A stretch of DNA of 64,000 nucleotides from BJGV01 sp003230615 (GTDB lineage: Bacteria; Pseudomonadota; Gammaproteobacteria; Burkholderiales; Nitrosomonadaceae). Both the position numbers and the translations under genes were made by a program. Below the pieces are notes generated by a model, which saw only the letters and a list, made by a program, of their open reading frames with translations, was not told the origin of the DNA and did no database searches. Location of the stretch: NCBI GenBank assembly GCA_963663215.1, contig OY760140.1, positions 124,001-188,000 of the forward strand, written 5' to 3'. Positions 43,848-54,045 of this stretch are shown here, one piece after another; position 1 is the first letter of the stretch, and each line of letters starts with the position of its first letter.

Positions 43848-46800
43848 ATGCTCCGATTCCGTGGCGGTAATGCCCTTTCTTCTTTCCGTCTGGAAAAATT
43901 AAAAGGTGTACTCAAAACAGTTGTCCCACAAGTTTCCCACATTTACGCCGAGTATTGGCATTTTTGCTCAGAAGCACGTAGTTTGCGCGAAGACGAAACC
44001 ATTATTCTCGAAAAGTTGCTTACTTACGGTGCAGCACACCAGAGTAATATTTCCTCCGGCGAATTATTGCTGGTGTTGCCGCGTCCCGGAACCATTTCTA
44101 CTTGGTCATCCAAAGCTACTGATATCTCTCGTCATTGTGGACTAGATGCAGTTGAGCGATTAGAGCGTGGCATAGCGTTTTATATACAACCTAAGGACGG
44201 ACTATCAGCCGAGGAGAGAAATCAACTGCTTCCATTGATCCATGATCGCATGACCGAAGTAGTGTTCAGCTCGTTCAAAGATGCGGAAATTTTGTTCCAA
44301 CATACTAAGCCTGTACCGCTCAATATAGTTGATATGCGAAAGGACGCGATAGAGATGTTGCAACGAGCCAATAGTGAAATGGGCCTTGCATTATCGTTCG
44401 ATGAGATTGAATATCTTGCAGTCCATTTCTCACGCATTGGGCGCAATCCAACTGATGTAGAGTTGATGATGTTCGCCCAGGCTAATTCAGAACATTGTCG
44501 TCATAAGATTTTTAATGCTGACTGGGTCATAGATGGTAAACCCCAGGCAAGGTCTTTGTTCTCAATGATACGTAATACTCATCATTTGCATCCGCAAGGT
44601 ACGGTGGTGGCTTATACAGATAATTCTTCCATCGTCGAAGGAGCTAAAATTGCAAGCTTTTATCCTGGTAAGGATCACTCTTACAGTTATGCCGAGGAGC
44701 AAACGTATATCCTGATGAAGGTGGAGACTCACAATCATCCCACTGCAATATCTCCCTATCCTGGTTCCGCTACTGGCTCGGGAGGTGAAATTCGGGACGA
44801 AGGAGCAACTGGTCGTGGCGCCAAGCCTAGAGCAGGATTCACAGGATTTTCGGTTTCAAATTTAAACATTCCTATGTTTATCCAGCCTTGGGAAGTGTAC
44901 CGGGAGTTTTGTGAAGATCATTCGTACGGCAAGCCTTCACGCATCTCGTCCGCTTTACAAATCATGCTGGAAGGCCCAATTGGTGGGGCTACATATAACA
45001 ATGAATTTGGTCGCCCTAGTCTAGCCGGGTACTTCCGCACTTTCGAAGAATTGATTGCGGGCGAGATGCGTGGTTATCACAAGCCGATTATGTTGGCGGG
45101 AGGAATAGGCCACATTTCTGAATTTAATTCATTCAAAGAAGAGTTTCCACCAGGTGCGTTGTTGATTCAATTAGGTGGGCCAGCAATGTTGATTGGGCTG
45201 GGCGGTGGTGCAGCTTCCAGCATGGGTACTGGTGTAAATGAAGAAACCCTGGATTTTAACTCAGTGCAGCGTGGTAATGCGGAGATGGAGCGGCGTGCTC
45301 AGGAAGTGATTGACCGATGCTGGCAGATGGAAAGAAAAGGGGGGGCAAACCCGATTCTTTCGATCCACGATGTCGGCGCAGGCGGCTTGTCCAATGCGTT
45401 TCCGGAATTGTTACATAGTTCACGACGTGGTGGGTGTTTTAATCTGCGTGATATTCCTTCAGAAGAATTGGGTATGTCCCCCATGCAAATCTGGAGCAAC
45501 GAAGCACAGGAACGTTATGTACTTGCAATCATGCCAGAATCTTTAGAGTTGTTCAGGACAATTTGCGAACGTGAGCGTTGTCCATTTGCAGTGGTAGGTA
45601 AAGCGACAGAACAAGAACAACTTACCGTAACTGACTCAGCTTTCAACAATTTACCGGTTGATATGGAGATTTCGGTATTACTAGGGAAATCACCAAAAAT
45701 GATACGGAATGTCGTACACATTGAAAAATCACCAGTACCATTCAATACAGTGAGATTAAATTTAAAAGAGTCTGCTGATCGGGTGTTGCGGCTACCGGCG
45801 GTGGCGGACAAAACTTTTCTCATAAGCATCGGTGATCGTAGTGTTGGAGGAGTGACTGCGCGTGATCAGATGGTGGGGCCGTGGCAAGTGCCGGTGGCGG
45901 ATGTAGCAGTTACACTGATGGGCTATCAGACTTATCAAGGGGAAGCATTTGCTGTAGGTGAGCGAGCACCGCTGGCTTTACTCGATCCCACCTGTGCTGC
46001 TCGTATGGCGGTAGGCGAAGCTATCACTAATATTGCCGCTACATTAATTGATCATATAGGAGAGATAAAACTTTCTGCCAACTGGATGGCTGCTACTGGA
46101 CATCCTGGTGAGGACGCGGGTTTGTTCGACGCGGTTTACGCGATAGGCATGGAAATGTGTCCGCAGCTGGGGATTAGTATTCCGGTGGGTAAAGATTCTA
46201 TGTCGATGAAAACTGTGTGGGATACCGATTCTAATAATAGTGATCGGGTCACCAGGAAAGAAGTCACTGCACCGTTGTCTCTAATCATTTCTGCTTTTGC
46301 AAGAGTAACAGATGTTCGTAAAACACTTACACCACAGTTGAGAACTGACTGTAACGAGACGGAATTGATCTTGATCGATCTTGGTATGGGTAGGAATCGC
46401 CTTGGTGGTTCAGCACTGGCACAGGTTTATAAGCAAATAGGCGATATTGTCCCTGATGTTGTAGGTCCAGATGGTGCGAAGAAACTTAAAGGGTTTTTTA
46501 ATGCCATACAGAGTCTGAATCAAGAAAATAAAATACTCGCTTACCATGATCGTTCAGATGGCGGTTTGTTAGTGACGCTGTGTGAGATGGCCTTCGCGGG
46601 ACACGTGGGCGTAACTGTAAATCTTGATCAGTTGTGTTTCGATGAGCTCGCTAACGATGTGGATGGATACGAATCGAGACAGGAGATATTAAGTGGAAGG
46701 TTCCTGGAACGCATCATATCGGTTTTGTTTAATGAGGAACTCGGAGCGGTGGTCCAGATAAAGACTGAACATCGTCACGATTTTATGAGAATAGCATCTC

Positions 46801-47849
46801 AGGCAGATTTACGTGACATATGTTTTGTAATCGGCACTCTCAACAACGATGATGAAGTTCGGTTTCTGCGTAATAACAAACTGGTATTTTCGGAGAAACG
46901 TGCAGACTTACATCGTGCGTGGTCAGAGACATCTTACGAAATGCAGAAGTTGCGTGATGATCCAGCTTGTGCACAGCAGGAATACGATCTCAAGCTCGAT
47001 ATTACTGATCCTGGCTTGTATACGCATCTTAGCTTTGATGTAGATAATGATATTGCTGCACCTTATATTCAGACTGGCGTCAGGCCGAAAATTGCGATTC
47101 TTCGTGAGCAAGGTGTGAATGGTCATGTGGAAATGGCCGCTGCTTTTGATCGAGCGGGATTCGCAGCAACAGATGTCCATATGAGCGACATAATTGCGAG
47201 ACGTGTTTTGCTGAAGGATTACATGGGCATTGCAGCATGTGGTGGATTTTCTTATGGAGACGTACTGGGAGCGGGAGAGGGTTGGGCCAAATCGATTCTA
47301 TTCAATCACTACGCCCACGATGAGTTTGAAGCTTTTTTTAGGCGAACTGATACTTTCGCGTTGGGTGTTTGCAACGGTTGTCAAATGATGAGCAATCTAC
47401 ATGAAATCATTCCTGGCGCTGAACTTTGGCCGCATTTTGTTCGCAATAAATCAGAGCAGTTTGAAGCACGCTTTGTAATGGCGGAAGTTCAGAAAAGTCC
47501 GTCATTGTTTTTCGATGGAATGGCAGGAAGTAGCATGCCTATTGTCGTTTCGCATGGCGAGGGTTATGCAGAATTTGCCAGCGAAAAGAAGCTTTCAGCT
47601 GCCCTATCTCTTGTGACGATGCGCTTCGTGAATAATCAGGGCAAGCCTACTGAGATTTATCCCTTTAATCCCAACGGTTCACCCCAAGGCATCGCTGGCA
47701 TGACGACACCTGATGGACGTTTCAGCATACTTATGCCGCATCCAGAGCGTGTGTTCCGCGCTGTTCAACATTCGTGGTATCCCAATGATTGGCATGAAGA
47801 TGCACCCTGGATGCGGATGTTCAGGAATGCGAGAAAATGGGTAGGATGA
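43848..47849 (+). CDS. purL: PurL, phosphoribosylformylglycinamidine synthase
   Basis: PurL makes FGAM from FGAR, ATP and glutamine in purine synthesis. The 1333-residue single-chain type has an N-terminal PurS-like domain, a linker, and two AIR-synthetase-like halves (KVETHNHPTAISPYPGSATG; GEIRDEGATGRGAKPRAG; later SVGGVTARDQMVG and VGKDSMSMKT). A C-terminal glutaminase domain has its nucleophile in FALGVCNGCQMMS and a LMPHPERVFR triad region. The start at ATG 43848 gives the family length. The stop overlaps the next gene. Confidence 0.97.
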   Translation: MLRFRGGNALSSFRLEKLKGVLKTVVPQVSHIYAEYWHFCSEARSLREDETIILEKLLTYGAAHQSNISSGELLLVLPRPGTISTWSSKATDISRHCGLDAVERLERGIAFYIQPKDGLSAEERNQLLPLIHDRMTEVVFSSFKDAEILFQHTKPVPLNIVDMRKDAIEMLQRANSEMGLALSFDEIEYLAVHFSRIGRNPTDVELMMFAQANSEHCRHKIFNADWVIDGKPQARSLFSMIRNTHHLHPQGTVVAYTDNSSIVEGAKIASFYPGKDHSYSYAEEQTYILMKVETHNHPTAISPYPGSATGSGGEIRDEGATGRGAKPRAGFTGFSVSNLNIPMFIQPWEVYREFCEDHSYGKPSRISSALQIMLEGPIGGATYNNEFGRPSLAGYFRTFEELIAGEMRGYHKPIMLAGGIGHISEFNSFKEEFPPGALLIQLGGPAMLIGLGGGAASSMGTGVNEETLDFNSVQRGNAEMERRAQEVIDRCWQMERKGGANPILSIHDVGAGGLSNAFPELLHSSRRGGCFNLRDIPSEELGMSPMQIWSNEAQERYVLAIMPESLELFRTICERERCPFAVVGKATEQEQLTVTDSAFNNLPVDMEISVLLGKSPKMIRNVVHIEKSPVPFNTVRLNLKESADRVLRLPAVADKTFLISIGDRSVGGVTARDQMVGPWQVPVADVAVTLMGYQTYQGEAFAVGERAPLALLDPTCAARMAVGEAITNIAATLIDHIGEIKLSANWMAATGHPGEDAGLFDAVYAIGMEMCPQLGISIPVGKDSMSMKTVWDTDSNNSDRVTRKEVTAPLSLIISAFARVTDVRKTLTPQLRTDCNETELILIDLGMGRNRLGGSALAQVYKQIGDIVPDVVGPDGAKKLKGFFNAIQSLNQENKILAYHDRSDGGLLVTLCEMAFAGHVGVTVNLDQLCFDELANDVDGYESRQEILSGRFLERIISVLFNEELGAVVQIKTEHRHDFMRIASQADLRDICFVIGTLNNDDEVRFLRNNKLVFSEKRADLHRAWSETSYEMQKLRDDPACAQQEYDLKLDITDPGLYTHLSFDVDNDIAAPYIQTGVRPKIAILREQGVNGHVEMAAAFDRAGFAATDVHMSDIIARRVLLKDYMGIAACGGFSYGDVLGAGEGWAKSILFNHYAHDEFEAFFRRTDTFALGVCNGCQMMSNLHEIIPGAELWPHFVRNKSEQFEARFVMAEVQKSPSLFFDGMAGSSMPIVVSHGEGYAEFASEKKLSAALSLVTMRFVNNQGKPTEIYPFNPNGSPQGIAGMTTPDGRFSILMPHPERVFRAVQHSWYPNDWHEDAPWMRMFRNARKWVG

Positions 47850-49117
47850 AGAATATGCTGGTAGCGTCGACTAGAAGAATTAAAAATATGATGATGTATA
47901 GAATGAAAATTTATAAATGTACTTTGCATATTGGTGTTTTTGGTATCGTTTTTTTAGTACTTGGTGCTAATCTAAATGAGGTGTTTGCAGAAGTAAACTC
48001 TGGCAATAAAAAAGAATCAGAGTGTGTGCCGGTTGGGAGTTGGGTGGTGCCCGGAGGTGAGAAGGTATCTGACACCGAGGTCATTTCTCTCGCAGTGAAT
48101 CAATCAGTTGTGCTACTAGGAGAGGCGCACGCTAACCTAGAGCATCATCGTTGGCAGCTACAAATGTTGTTGTCGCTGCACACTGTACATCCCAATTTGG
48201 TAATTGGTTTTGAAATGTTTCCACGTCGGGTGCAAGGGGTGCTTGATCAGTGGGTAGCCGGTAAACTTTCTGAAGCAGAATTTCTTGTCGCTACAGATTG
48301 GAAGCATGGCTGGAATACTGATGCAAGTGCTTATTTGCCTTTTTTTCACTTTGCGCGAATGAATCAAATACCCATGGTGGCGCTCAACATCGATGCCGCC
48401 ATGAGACGGGAAATTTCTTTAAAAGGTTTTAATGGTATAGCAGAAGAGAAACTCAAAGGCTTAACACGTCCTGCTACACCAAGTGTTGCATACCTTGATT
48501 ACTTGATGCCAATTTACAAGAAGCATAATCGGGATGGTAAGCATAAAGATGGGATCAGCCGTAACGATTTAGATTTTCGGCGCTTTGTTAAAGGTCAGCA
48601 GCTATGGGATCGAGCGATGGCACAAGCACTATATTCAACAATGAAGCGACCAGGGTATCCGCTAGTGGTCGGGATCATGGGTGCAGGGCATATTAAGTAT
48701 GGCTACGGGGTACCTCATCAATTGAAAGACCTAGGTGTTGAGGACGTAGCTATGTTATTACCTTGGGACAGTAGTACGTCATGCAAAAATTTAGTTACTG
48801 GATTAGCAGATGCAGTATTTGGTGTCACTTCCTATCTTGTCCCGCGCGTGCCTTCACGTCAACGACTCGGTATCCGCTTTGAAATAGTACAAAACGGGGC
48901 ACTGGTCATTCAGGTCGAAAAAGATAGTGTGGCAGAAGTCGCAGGTATCAAGGATGGAGACCTTATCACAGAAATTGCAGGTTTAGAGGTTAAGAAAACT
49001 AACGATGTTATTAGGGTGGTTCAGAGGCAAGCACCTGGCACTTGGTTGCCACTAAAAGTAAGACGTGGTAGTGAGACGATTGAGATTATTGCCAAATTCT
49101 CTATGGTGATGCAATGA
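47846..49117 (+). CDS. ChaN-family protein with C-terminal PDZ domain
   Basis: The ATG overlaps the purL stop (ATGA), though internal Met codons (47888-47905) before the hydrophobic signal (LHIGVFGIVFLVLGANLNEVFA) may be the true start. The ChaN-like domain has LLGEAHANLEHHRWQLQML, VIGFEMFPRRVQGVLDQW, KHGWN and GIMGAGHIKYGYGVPHQL. ChaN proteins are heme-binding outer-membrane lipoproteins linked to iron uptake. From about residue 325 a PDZ domain follows (QRLGIRFEIVQNGALVIQV, VAGIKDGDLITEIAG). It is coupled to the next gene, a peptidase, by another ATGA. Confidence 0.85.
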   Translation: MKNMLVASTRRIKNMMMYRMKIYKCTLHIGVFGIVFLVLGANLNEVFAEVNSGNKKESECVPVGSWVVPGGEKVSDTEVISLAVNQSVVLLGEAHANLEHHRWQLQMLLSLHTVHPNLVIGFEMFPRRVQGVLDQWVAGKLSEAEFLVATDWKHGWNTDASAYLPFFHFARMNQIPMVALNIDAAMRREISLKGFNGIAEEKLKGLTRPATPSVAYLDYLMPIYKKHNRDGKHKDGISRNDLDFRRFVKGQQLWDRAMAQALYSTMKRPGYPLVVGIMGAGHIKYGYGVPHQLKDLGVEDVAMLLPWDSSTSCKNLVTGLADAVFGVTSYLVPRVPSRQRLGIRFEIVQNGALVIQVEKDSVAEVAGIKDGDLITEIAGLEVKKTNDVIRVVQRQAPGTWLPLKVRRGSETIEIIAKFSMVMQ

Positions 49118-51201
49118 TAATTTGTATGCTGCTAGGGTGGTTGTATTTCATCCGACGTATCCTGTCCGCAATGTCTTTAACCATGGTAGTAATCGTTGCA
49201 TCTAATATAACTATATCAATCGTTATCGCAGCTCCTCTATTAGCACAGGATCCTTTAGCAGTTGAATACGATATTGTCGTGCATATTGACCCTGTCGAAC
49301 AAACTATTAAGGGACGTAGTGTTATTGCTACAACGTCTTCACACGAATTAACACTGTTGTTGGGGCAACGTTTTAAGGTGACTCATGCCTTCATTGATGG
49401 AGTGACTCTTAAATCTTCTGGTTATGGCCATTTGATGCATACTTGGAGTGTTCCAGCTAGCCAGAGAAATGTTCGGCGATATATTGAAATTCATTGGGAT
49501 GGAAAGCTTTCGCCACTTAATACTTCACTTGATCACCAGCAAACACTTGGAAGGGCCGAGCCAGTAAGTGGTAGTTTAGGTACTTTTCTTCCTGATTCAA
49601 GTGGCTGGTATCCGCGTATTGCTGGAGAGCTTGCAAGTTACCGTGTAAGCATTGAAATGCCATCCGGGCAGCGTGGTATTGTTGCTGGCCGGCTCATCAA
49701 AGAATCTGAGACGAGTGAAAGCTATCATGCAGTTTTTGAATTTCCTTTTCCGTCTGAAGGTATTGATTTTATGGGCGGTCCATACATTGTTACGACAGAT
49801 ATGATGAAGAGTGCAGGTGGTAAGCGAATCCAGCTGCGAACTTACTTTCATCCACAAATCAAAGAATTAGCACGTGGATACCTTGACAAAGTAAAGGGCT
49901 ACATTGACCTTTACGAATCGAGGATCGGAGAATATCCATTTACTGAGTTTAGCATCGTATCAAGCCCTACACCTACCGGTTTTGGTATGCCGACGCTTAC
50001 CTATCTAGGTATAAACGTACTGCGGTTGCCGTTTATACGAAATACATCGCTTGGACACGAAGTACTACATAACTGGTGGGGAAATGGAGTTTATCCTAAT
50101 TACCAAGTTGGTAATTGGTCCGAGGGGTTAACAACATTCATGGCAGACTATGCGTACAAAGAACGTATAGGCCCAGAAGCTGCGCGTGAGATGAGACTGG
50201 GTTGGCTACGTGATTTTTCTGCTCTTTCACTTGGACAAGACTCTGCACTTGAAAGGTTTGCAACACGAACACATGGTGCCTCGCAGATTGTCGGCTACAA
50301 CAAAGCGGCGATGATGTTCCTGATGCTACGTGATTTGATTGGATATGAGAGTTTTGATCGTGCAATCCAGGCGTTCTGGCATCATCAGCGCTTTCGTATC
50401 GCGTCGTGGTCGGATTTACGGCATGCATTTGAAACCGAGTCTGGGCAGGATTTACAAATTTTTTTCAAACAATGGTTAACATATACGGGAGCCCCTACAG
50501 TGCATATTGCAAAAGCAATTCGCAGACAGTCAGACTCTGGTTACCGGGTAACAATTACTCTTGAGCAAACAGGTGTCTCTGCCTTATACAGTATACGTGT
50601 ACCAATTGTGGTATATACAAAAGATAGTAAGGAAACCAAGACGTTTGATCTGGATCGTGGCCGACAGACTTTTTCGTTTAAATTACGTGCTAAACCCCTT
50701 GAAGTGGCTCTTGACCCAGATTTTCGGTTATTTCGAAGGCTGACACCTGACGAAGCGCCACCGATTTTGCGTCAGATCATGGTGAATCAGGCGGCAGTGA
50801 CCGTTTTACTGTCTGAAAAGGGTGGGGCGCATGTCGCTGGTTATGAACTTGCCAAAAAGCTTCAGAACCGTATACCAAAAATAGTCTTATCGAAGGATGC
50901 TTTTACAGCGACTTCGGTATTAGTAATTGGACTACAGGAACAGGTTGATAGGTGGATTAGTTCGCACAAGTTACCTGTACGTCCCGTAATCATGCGCAGC
51001 AACGGTACAGCACATGCTTGGACGGTTAAACATGATGGTGTGACGCTCGCGATTGTGTCTGCAAAAGACACAACTTCACTGAAAGCTTTAGTTCGGCCGT
51101 TGCCACATTACGGTCGGCAAAGTTATGTTGTCTTCGATGGTGCGAAGGCTATCGAGCGTGGCACATGGCCAGCAAGAGTGCAGGTGGTGAAGTTGAATTA
51201 A
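49114..51201 (+). CDS. M1-type (gluzincin) metallopeptidase, membrane or exported
   Basis: The 695-residue protein begins with a hydrophobic leader (SLTMVVIVASNITISIVIAA). A beta-rich N-terminal domain (LAVEYDIVVHIDPVEQTIKG) is followed by the catalytic domain with SIVSSPTPTGFGMPTLTYLG and HEVLHNWWGN. NWSEGLTTFMADY contains the downstream glutamate ligand. This is the aminopeptidase N-like M1 pattern with HEVLH for HEXXH. The C-terminal part resembles the M1 tail domain plus an extra segment. Overlap with the ChaN/PDZ gene implies a coupled envelope protein-handling pair. Substrate unknown. Confidence 0.87.
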   Translation: MIICMLLGWLYFIRRILSAMSLTMVVIVASNITISIVIAAPLLAQDPLAVEYDIVVHIDPVEQTIKGRSVIATTSSHELTLLLGQRFKVTHAFIDGVTLKSSGYGHLMHTWSVPASQRNVRRYIEIHWDGKLSPLNTSLDHQQTLGRAEPVSGSLGTFLPDSSGWYPRIAGELASYRVSIEMPSGQRGIVAGRLIKESETSESYHAVFEFPFPSEGIDFMGGPYIVTTDMMKSAGGKRIQLRTYFHPQIKELARGYLDKVKGYIDLYESRIGEYPFTEFSIVSSPTPTGFGMPTLTYLGINVLRLPFIRNTSLGHEVLHNWWGNGVYPNYQVGNWSEGLTTFMADYAYKERIGPEAAREMRLGWLRDFSALSLGQDSALERFATRTHGASQIVGYNKAAMMFLMLRDLIGYESFDRAIQAFWHHQRFRIASWSDLRHAFETESGQDLQIFFKQWLTYTGAPTVHIAKAIRRQSDSGYRVTITLEQTGVSALYSIRVPIVVYTKDSKETKTFDLDRGRQTFSFKLRAKPLEVALDPDFRLFRRLTPDEAPPILRQIMVNQAAVTVLLSEKGGAHVAGYELAKKLQNRIPKIVLSKDAFTATSVLVIGLQEQVDRWISSHKLPVRPVIMRSNGTAHAWTVKHDGVTLAIVSAKDTTSLKALVRPLPHYGRQSYVVFDGAKAIERGTWPARVQVVKLN

Positions 51202-51623
51202 TCTGTATTACTAGTGCCCAAGCAAAGACGGAGAAAGCCCTTTTGTCATGTCAAGGAGTAGCTCGCAACTTCCAGGTTACATCTTTTAGGTCAATGTAGA
51301 ACTACCCCCTTGTGTCTTGTCTTATATGATTGTCTAGGGCGCTCATTTTCTTGCATTACTCATTAGAATATTGACTGCATTGCGGTATGGATTCTACTGG
51401 GCCCATCTATCTGAAAAAAGTAGGTCAATTATGTAGGTAGAGGGTGCGAGTATCGAATGATGAGTATCTAAAATGGGACCCTAGCTTTTTAGTTGTAGAG
51501 TTGATTCGTCTGCTATTTATAAAATCAAATTACAGTTGATCACTAAGCTTCTTGTTTTTCCGACTTTGGGACAAGTTTTTTGTTAACATACACTTTTAAT
51601 TTGTGAATTTAGCGGGGTATTTA
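51202..51623. other. Intergenic region upstream of ndk
   Basis: No gene is visible. A possible promoter for ndk is TTGGGA and TACACT separated by 17 bp (about 51566-51594). A short TGTAGAACTACCCCCTTGTGTC (near 51295) is reminiscent of the composite repeat but too short to call. Confidence 0.4.
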
Positions 51624-52048
51624 ATGGCGATCGAAAGAACTTTGTCTATTATCAAACCCGATGCAGTGGCAAAAAATAAAATTGGAGAAATCTATTCCCG
51701 GTTCGAGTCCAACGGGTTGAAAATTATTGCTGCGCGCATGATATATCTTTCCCAGGTCGATGTAGAAGGTTTCTATGATATACAGCGTGGACGTCCATTT
51801 TTTAATGATCTGGTTAAATTTATGACTTCTGGGGCTGTGATGGTACAGATTTTAGAAGGCGAAGATGCGATAAAAGGAACCGAAGTCTAATGGGTGCGAC
51901 AGACCCGAAAAAGGCAGAGAAGGGAACTATCCGCGCGGATTACGCTGTTAGCGTACAGGTCAATGCGGTACATGGTTCCGATGCACCTGAAACCGCAGCA
52001 GTTGAGATCGCCTACTATTTTCCAGAAATGAACGTTTATTCTCGATAG
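51624..52048 (+). pseudogene. ndk: Nucleoside diphosphate kinase, single-base frameshift
   Basis: Ndk balances NTP pools by phosphate transfer through a histidine. From ATG 51624 the sequence MAIERTLSIIKPDAVAKNKIG to MVQILEGEDAIK is normal, but the frame then stops at 51888. The rest is present in the neighbouring frame: RNRSLMGATDPKKAEKGTIRADY, NAVHGSDAPETA (the phospho-histidine) and FPEMNVYSR to TAG at 52046. One base is missing in the AAAA at 51872-51875. As given, the product lacks the active site. Since every other gene of this core block is intact, a sequence error is at least as likely as a true mutation. Confidence 0.93.
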
Positions 52049-52070
52049 AGGCTGAATTTTAGCTCAACAT

Positions 52071-53216
52071 ATGACTGTTAATTTGCTTGATTTTAACGCG
52101 AAAAATCTTGCCAGTTTCTGTGCAGAGATTGGCGAGAAATCATTTCGCGCTAAGCAATTACTACGTTGGATACATCAGTCTAGTGAGGCGAACTTTGCTG
52201 ATATGAATAATTTGGCGAAGGTATTGAGGAGAAAGCTCTCTGCTATTGCGGTGGTTGAGCCACCTCAAGTCATCAGTGAGCATATCTCCTCTGACGGAAC
52301 ACGTAAGTGGTTGCTAGCCGTGGGTGCCGGCAACGAAATCGAGATGGTTTTTATACCTGAATCTAGTCGCAGTACGCTGTGCATTTCCAGTCAGGTGGGG
52401 TGTGCGTTGGAATGTACATTTTGCGCTACAGGTAGACAGGGTTTCAATCGTAACCTAAGGGTAGGGGAGATTATCGGTCAGCTATGGTGGGCAAACAAAG
52501 TACTGAGAGCTTCCCATAAAGAGATTGCATCGAAATCGGAGCATTTTGTTGATGAATCAAAAGTAGTTCAGTCTGCAGGAAACAGCCACACTGTCAGTAA
52601 TGTGGTAATGATGGGTATGGGCGAACCACTTGCCAATTTCGAAAATGTAGTGACAGCGCTTGACCTGATGTTGGACGATAACGCGTACGGGTTATCGCGT
52701 CGGCGTGTAACGGTTAGCACTTCAGGTTTGGTTCCAGCTATGGACCGGTTGCGTGAGCGTTGTCCTGTAGCGCTAGCGGTATCGCTTCATGCGCCAAACG
52801 ACAAGCTACGTGACCAATTGGTACCAATCAACAAGAAGTACCCAATCAAGGAGTTGCTGGCTGCTTGTCAGCGCTATCTTGAAACTGCACCAAGAGATTT
52901 CATAACTTTTGAATACGTCATGCTGGCAGGGGTCAATGACAGTGTGGCTCAAGCGCGTGAGTTGGTAAAATTAGTACGGGAAACTCCCTGTAAGTTTAAT
53001 TTAATTCCATTTAATCCGTTTTCCAATTCCGGTTACGAGCGTTCTTCGTTAGAGGTGACGTATCGATTTCGCGATGTATTGATGCAGGCTGATTTGGTGA
53101 CAACAGTACGCAAGACTCGTGGTGATGACATTGCTGCTGCTTGTGGTCAACTTGCTGGAAGAGTATTGGATAAGACCCAGCGGAAAAATCACGTAATTAT
53201 GGAGGCAGCAAGATGA
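52071..53216 (+). CDS. rlmN: RlmN, dual-specificity 23S rRNA/tRNA adenine-C2 methyltransferase
   Basis: RlmN is a radical-SAM enzyme methylating A2503 of 23S rRNA and A37 of some tRNAs. The 381-residue protein has the cluster motif CALECTFCATG near residue 123, a VVMMGMGEPLANFENV segment, RVTVSTSGLVPAMD and VSLHAPNDKLRDQLVP. The catalytic cysteines lie near VRKTRGDDIAAACGQL. Some 30 residues around SKSEHFVDESKVVQSAGN form an insertion seen in betaproteobacterial members. Stop and pilW start overlap (ATGA). Confidence 0.96.
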   Translation: MTVNLLDFNAKNLASFCAEIGEKSFRAKQLLRWIHQSSEANFADMNNLAKVLRRKLSAIAVVEPPQVISEHISSDGTRKWLLAVGAGNEIEMVFIPESSRSTLCISSQVGCALECTFCATGRQGFNRNLRVGEIIGQLWWANKVLRASHKEIASKSEHFVDESKVVQSAGNSHTVSNVVMMGMGEPLANFENVVTALDLMLDDNAYGLSRRRVTVSTSGLVPAMDRLRERCPVALAVSLHAPNDKLRDQLVPINKKYPIKELLAACQRYLETAPRDFITFEYVMLAGVNDSVAQARELVKLVRETPCKFNLIPFNPFSNSGYERSSLEVTYRFRDVLMQADLVTTVRKTRGDDIAAACGQLAGRVLDKTQRKNHVIMEAAR

Positions 53217-54043
53217 GGCAGTTACTGACAAGTTTCTTAATTGCGTTATCTATACTGATAGGCGGTTGCACCAGTTTTTTTGCGCCCTGGTTTCCGCCTA
53301 AACAAAAGGAGGCTCAGGAGGAGTGGAAGTCGGAGCATACTTGGCTTGGTCAAGAGCAGAGTGAAAGTGCAAAAATAGAAAGCACCAAACTTCATACTCT
53401 GCTGGCTGGAGAGTATTACAGACGCGGTCAATATAAGGTGGCAATAGAAGAAGCAAATATAGCTTTAAGTGGAAATCCCAGCTATGCCCCTGCATATAAT
53501 GTGCTTGGGTTGGTTTATATGAAATTGAAAGATGACAAGTTGGCTCAACAAAATTTCGAGCGTTCGTTAGATATTGCACCCAATGATCCTGAAACCCATA
53601 ATAATTTTGGTTGGTTCTTGTGCCAGCGCAGGCCCAAACAAATGGACCAAGCCGTGAAGCATTTTGAGATAGCTCTAAAAAATCCTCTTTATTCAACACC
53701 AGAGATGGCCAATACGAATGCTGGAACTTGCGAACTGAGTCGTGGAAATTATAGAAGTGCGGAGGAGTATTTTCAGAAAGCACTAATGTTAAAACCAAAA
53801 TATTCACCGGCTTTAATAGGGTTGACTAAGATGCATTACTCAAGCGGAAACTTGGCTGCGGCCAAGTTGAATCTCGCACGCTATATGCATACTTCCACAC
53901 CTACGGCAGAGAGTCTGTGGCTGGGGGTGAAGATTGAACGTAAGGCTGGGAATCGTCAATCTGCTGCCAGTTATGCTTCACAGTTGAAGAAACGTTTCCC
54001 GGATTCTAAAGAGGCAATCGCTCTTAGTAAGGGCGAATTCTAG
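53213..54043 (+). CDS. pilW: PilW/PilF, type IV pilus biogenesis TPR lipoprotein
   Basis: The protein is the pilotin-like lipoprotein needed for PilQ secretin assembly. Of its 276 residues, the first 19 are a lipoprotein signal (LSILIGGC). TPR units follow from about residue 60 (LLAGEYYRRGQYKVAIEEANIAL; AYNVLGLVYMKLKDDKLAQQNFERSL; NFGWFLCQRRPKQMDQAVKHFEIAL). Cys143 and Cys168 match the conserved pair. It is coupled to rlmN, and rodZ follows after 2 bp. Confidence 0.93.
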   Translation: MRQLLTSFLIALSILIGGCTSFFAPWFPPKQKEAQEEWKSEHTWLGQEQSESAKIESTKLHTLLAGEYYRRGQYKVAIEEANIALSGNPSYAPAYNVLGLVYMKLKDDKLAQQNFERSLDIAPNDPETHNNFGWFLCQRRPKQMDQAVKHFEIALKNPLYSTPEMANTNAGTCELSRGNYRSAEEYFQKALMLKPKYSPALIGLTKMHYSSGNLAAAKLNLARYMHTSTPTAESLWLGVKIERKAGNRQSAASYASQLKKRFPDSKEAIALSKGEF

Positions 54044-54045
54044 TA

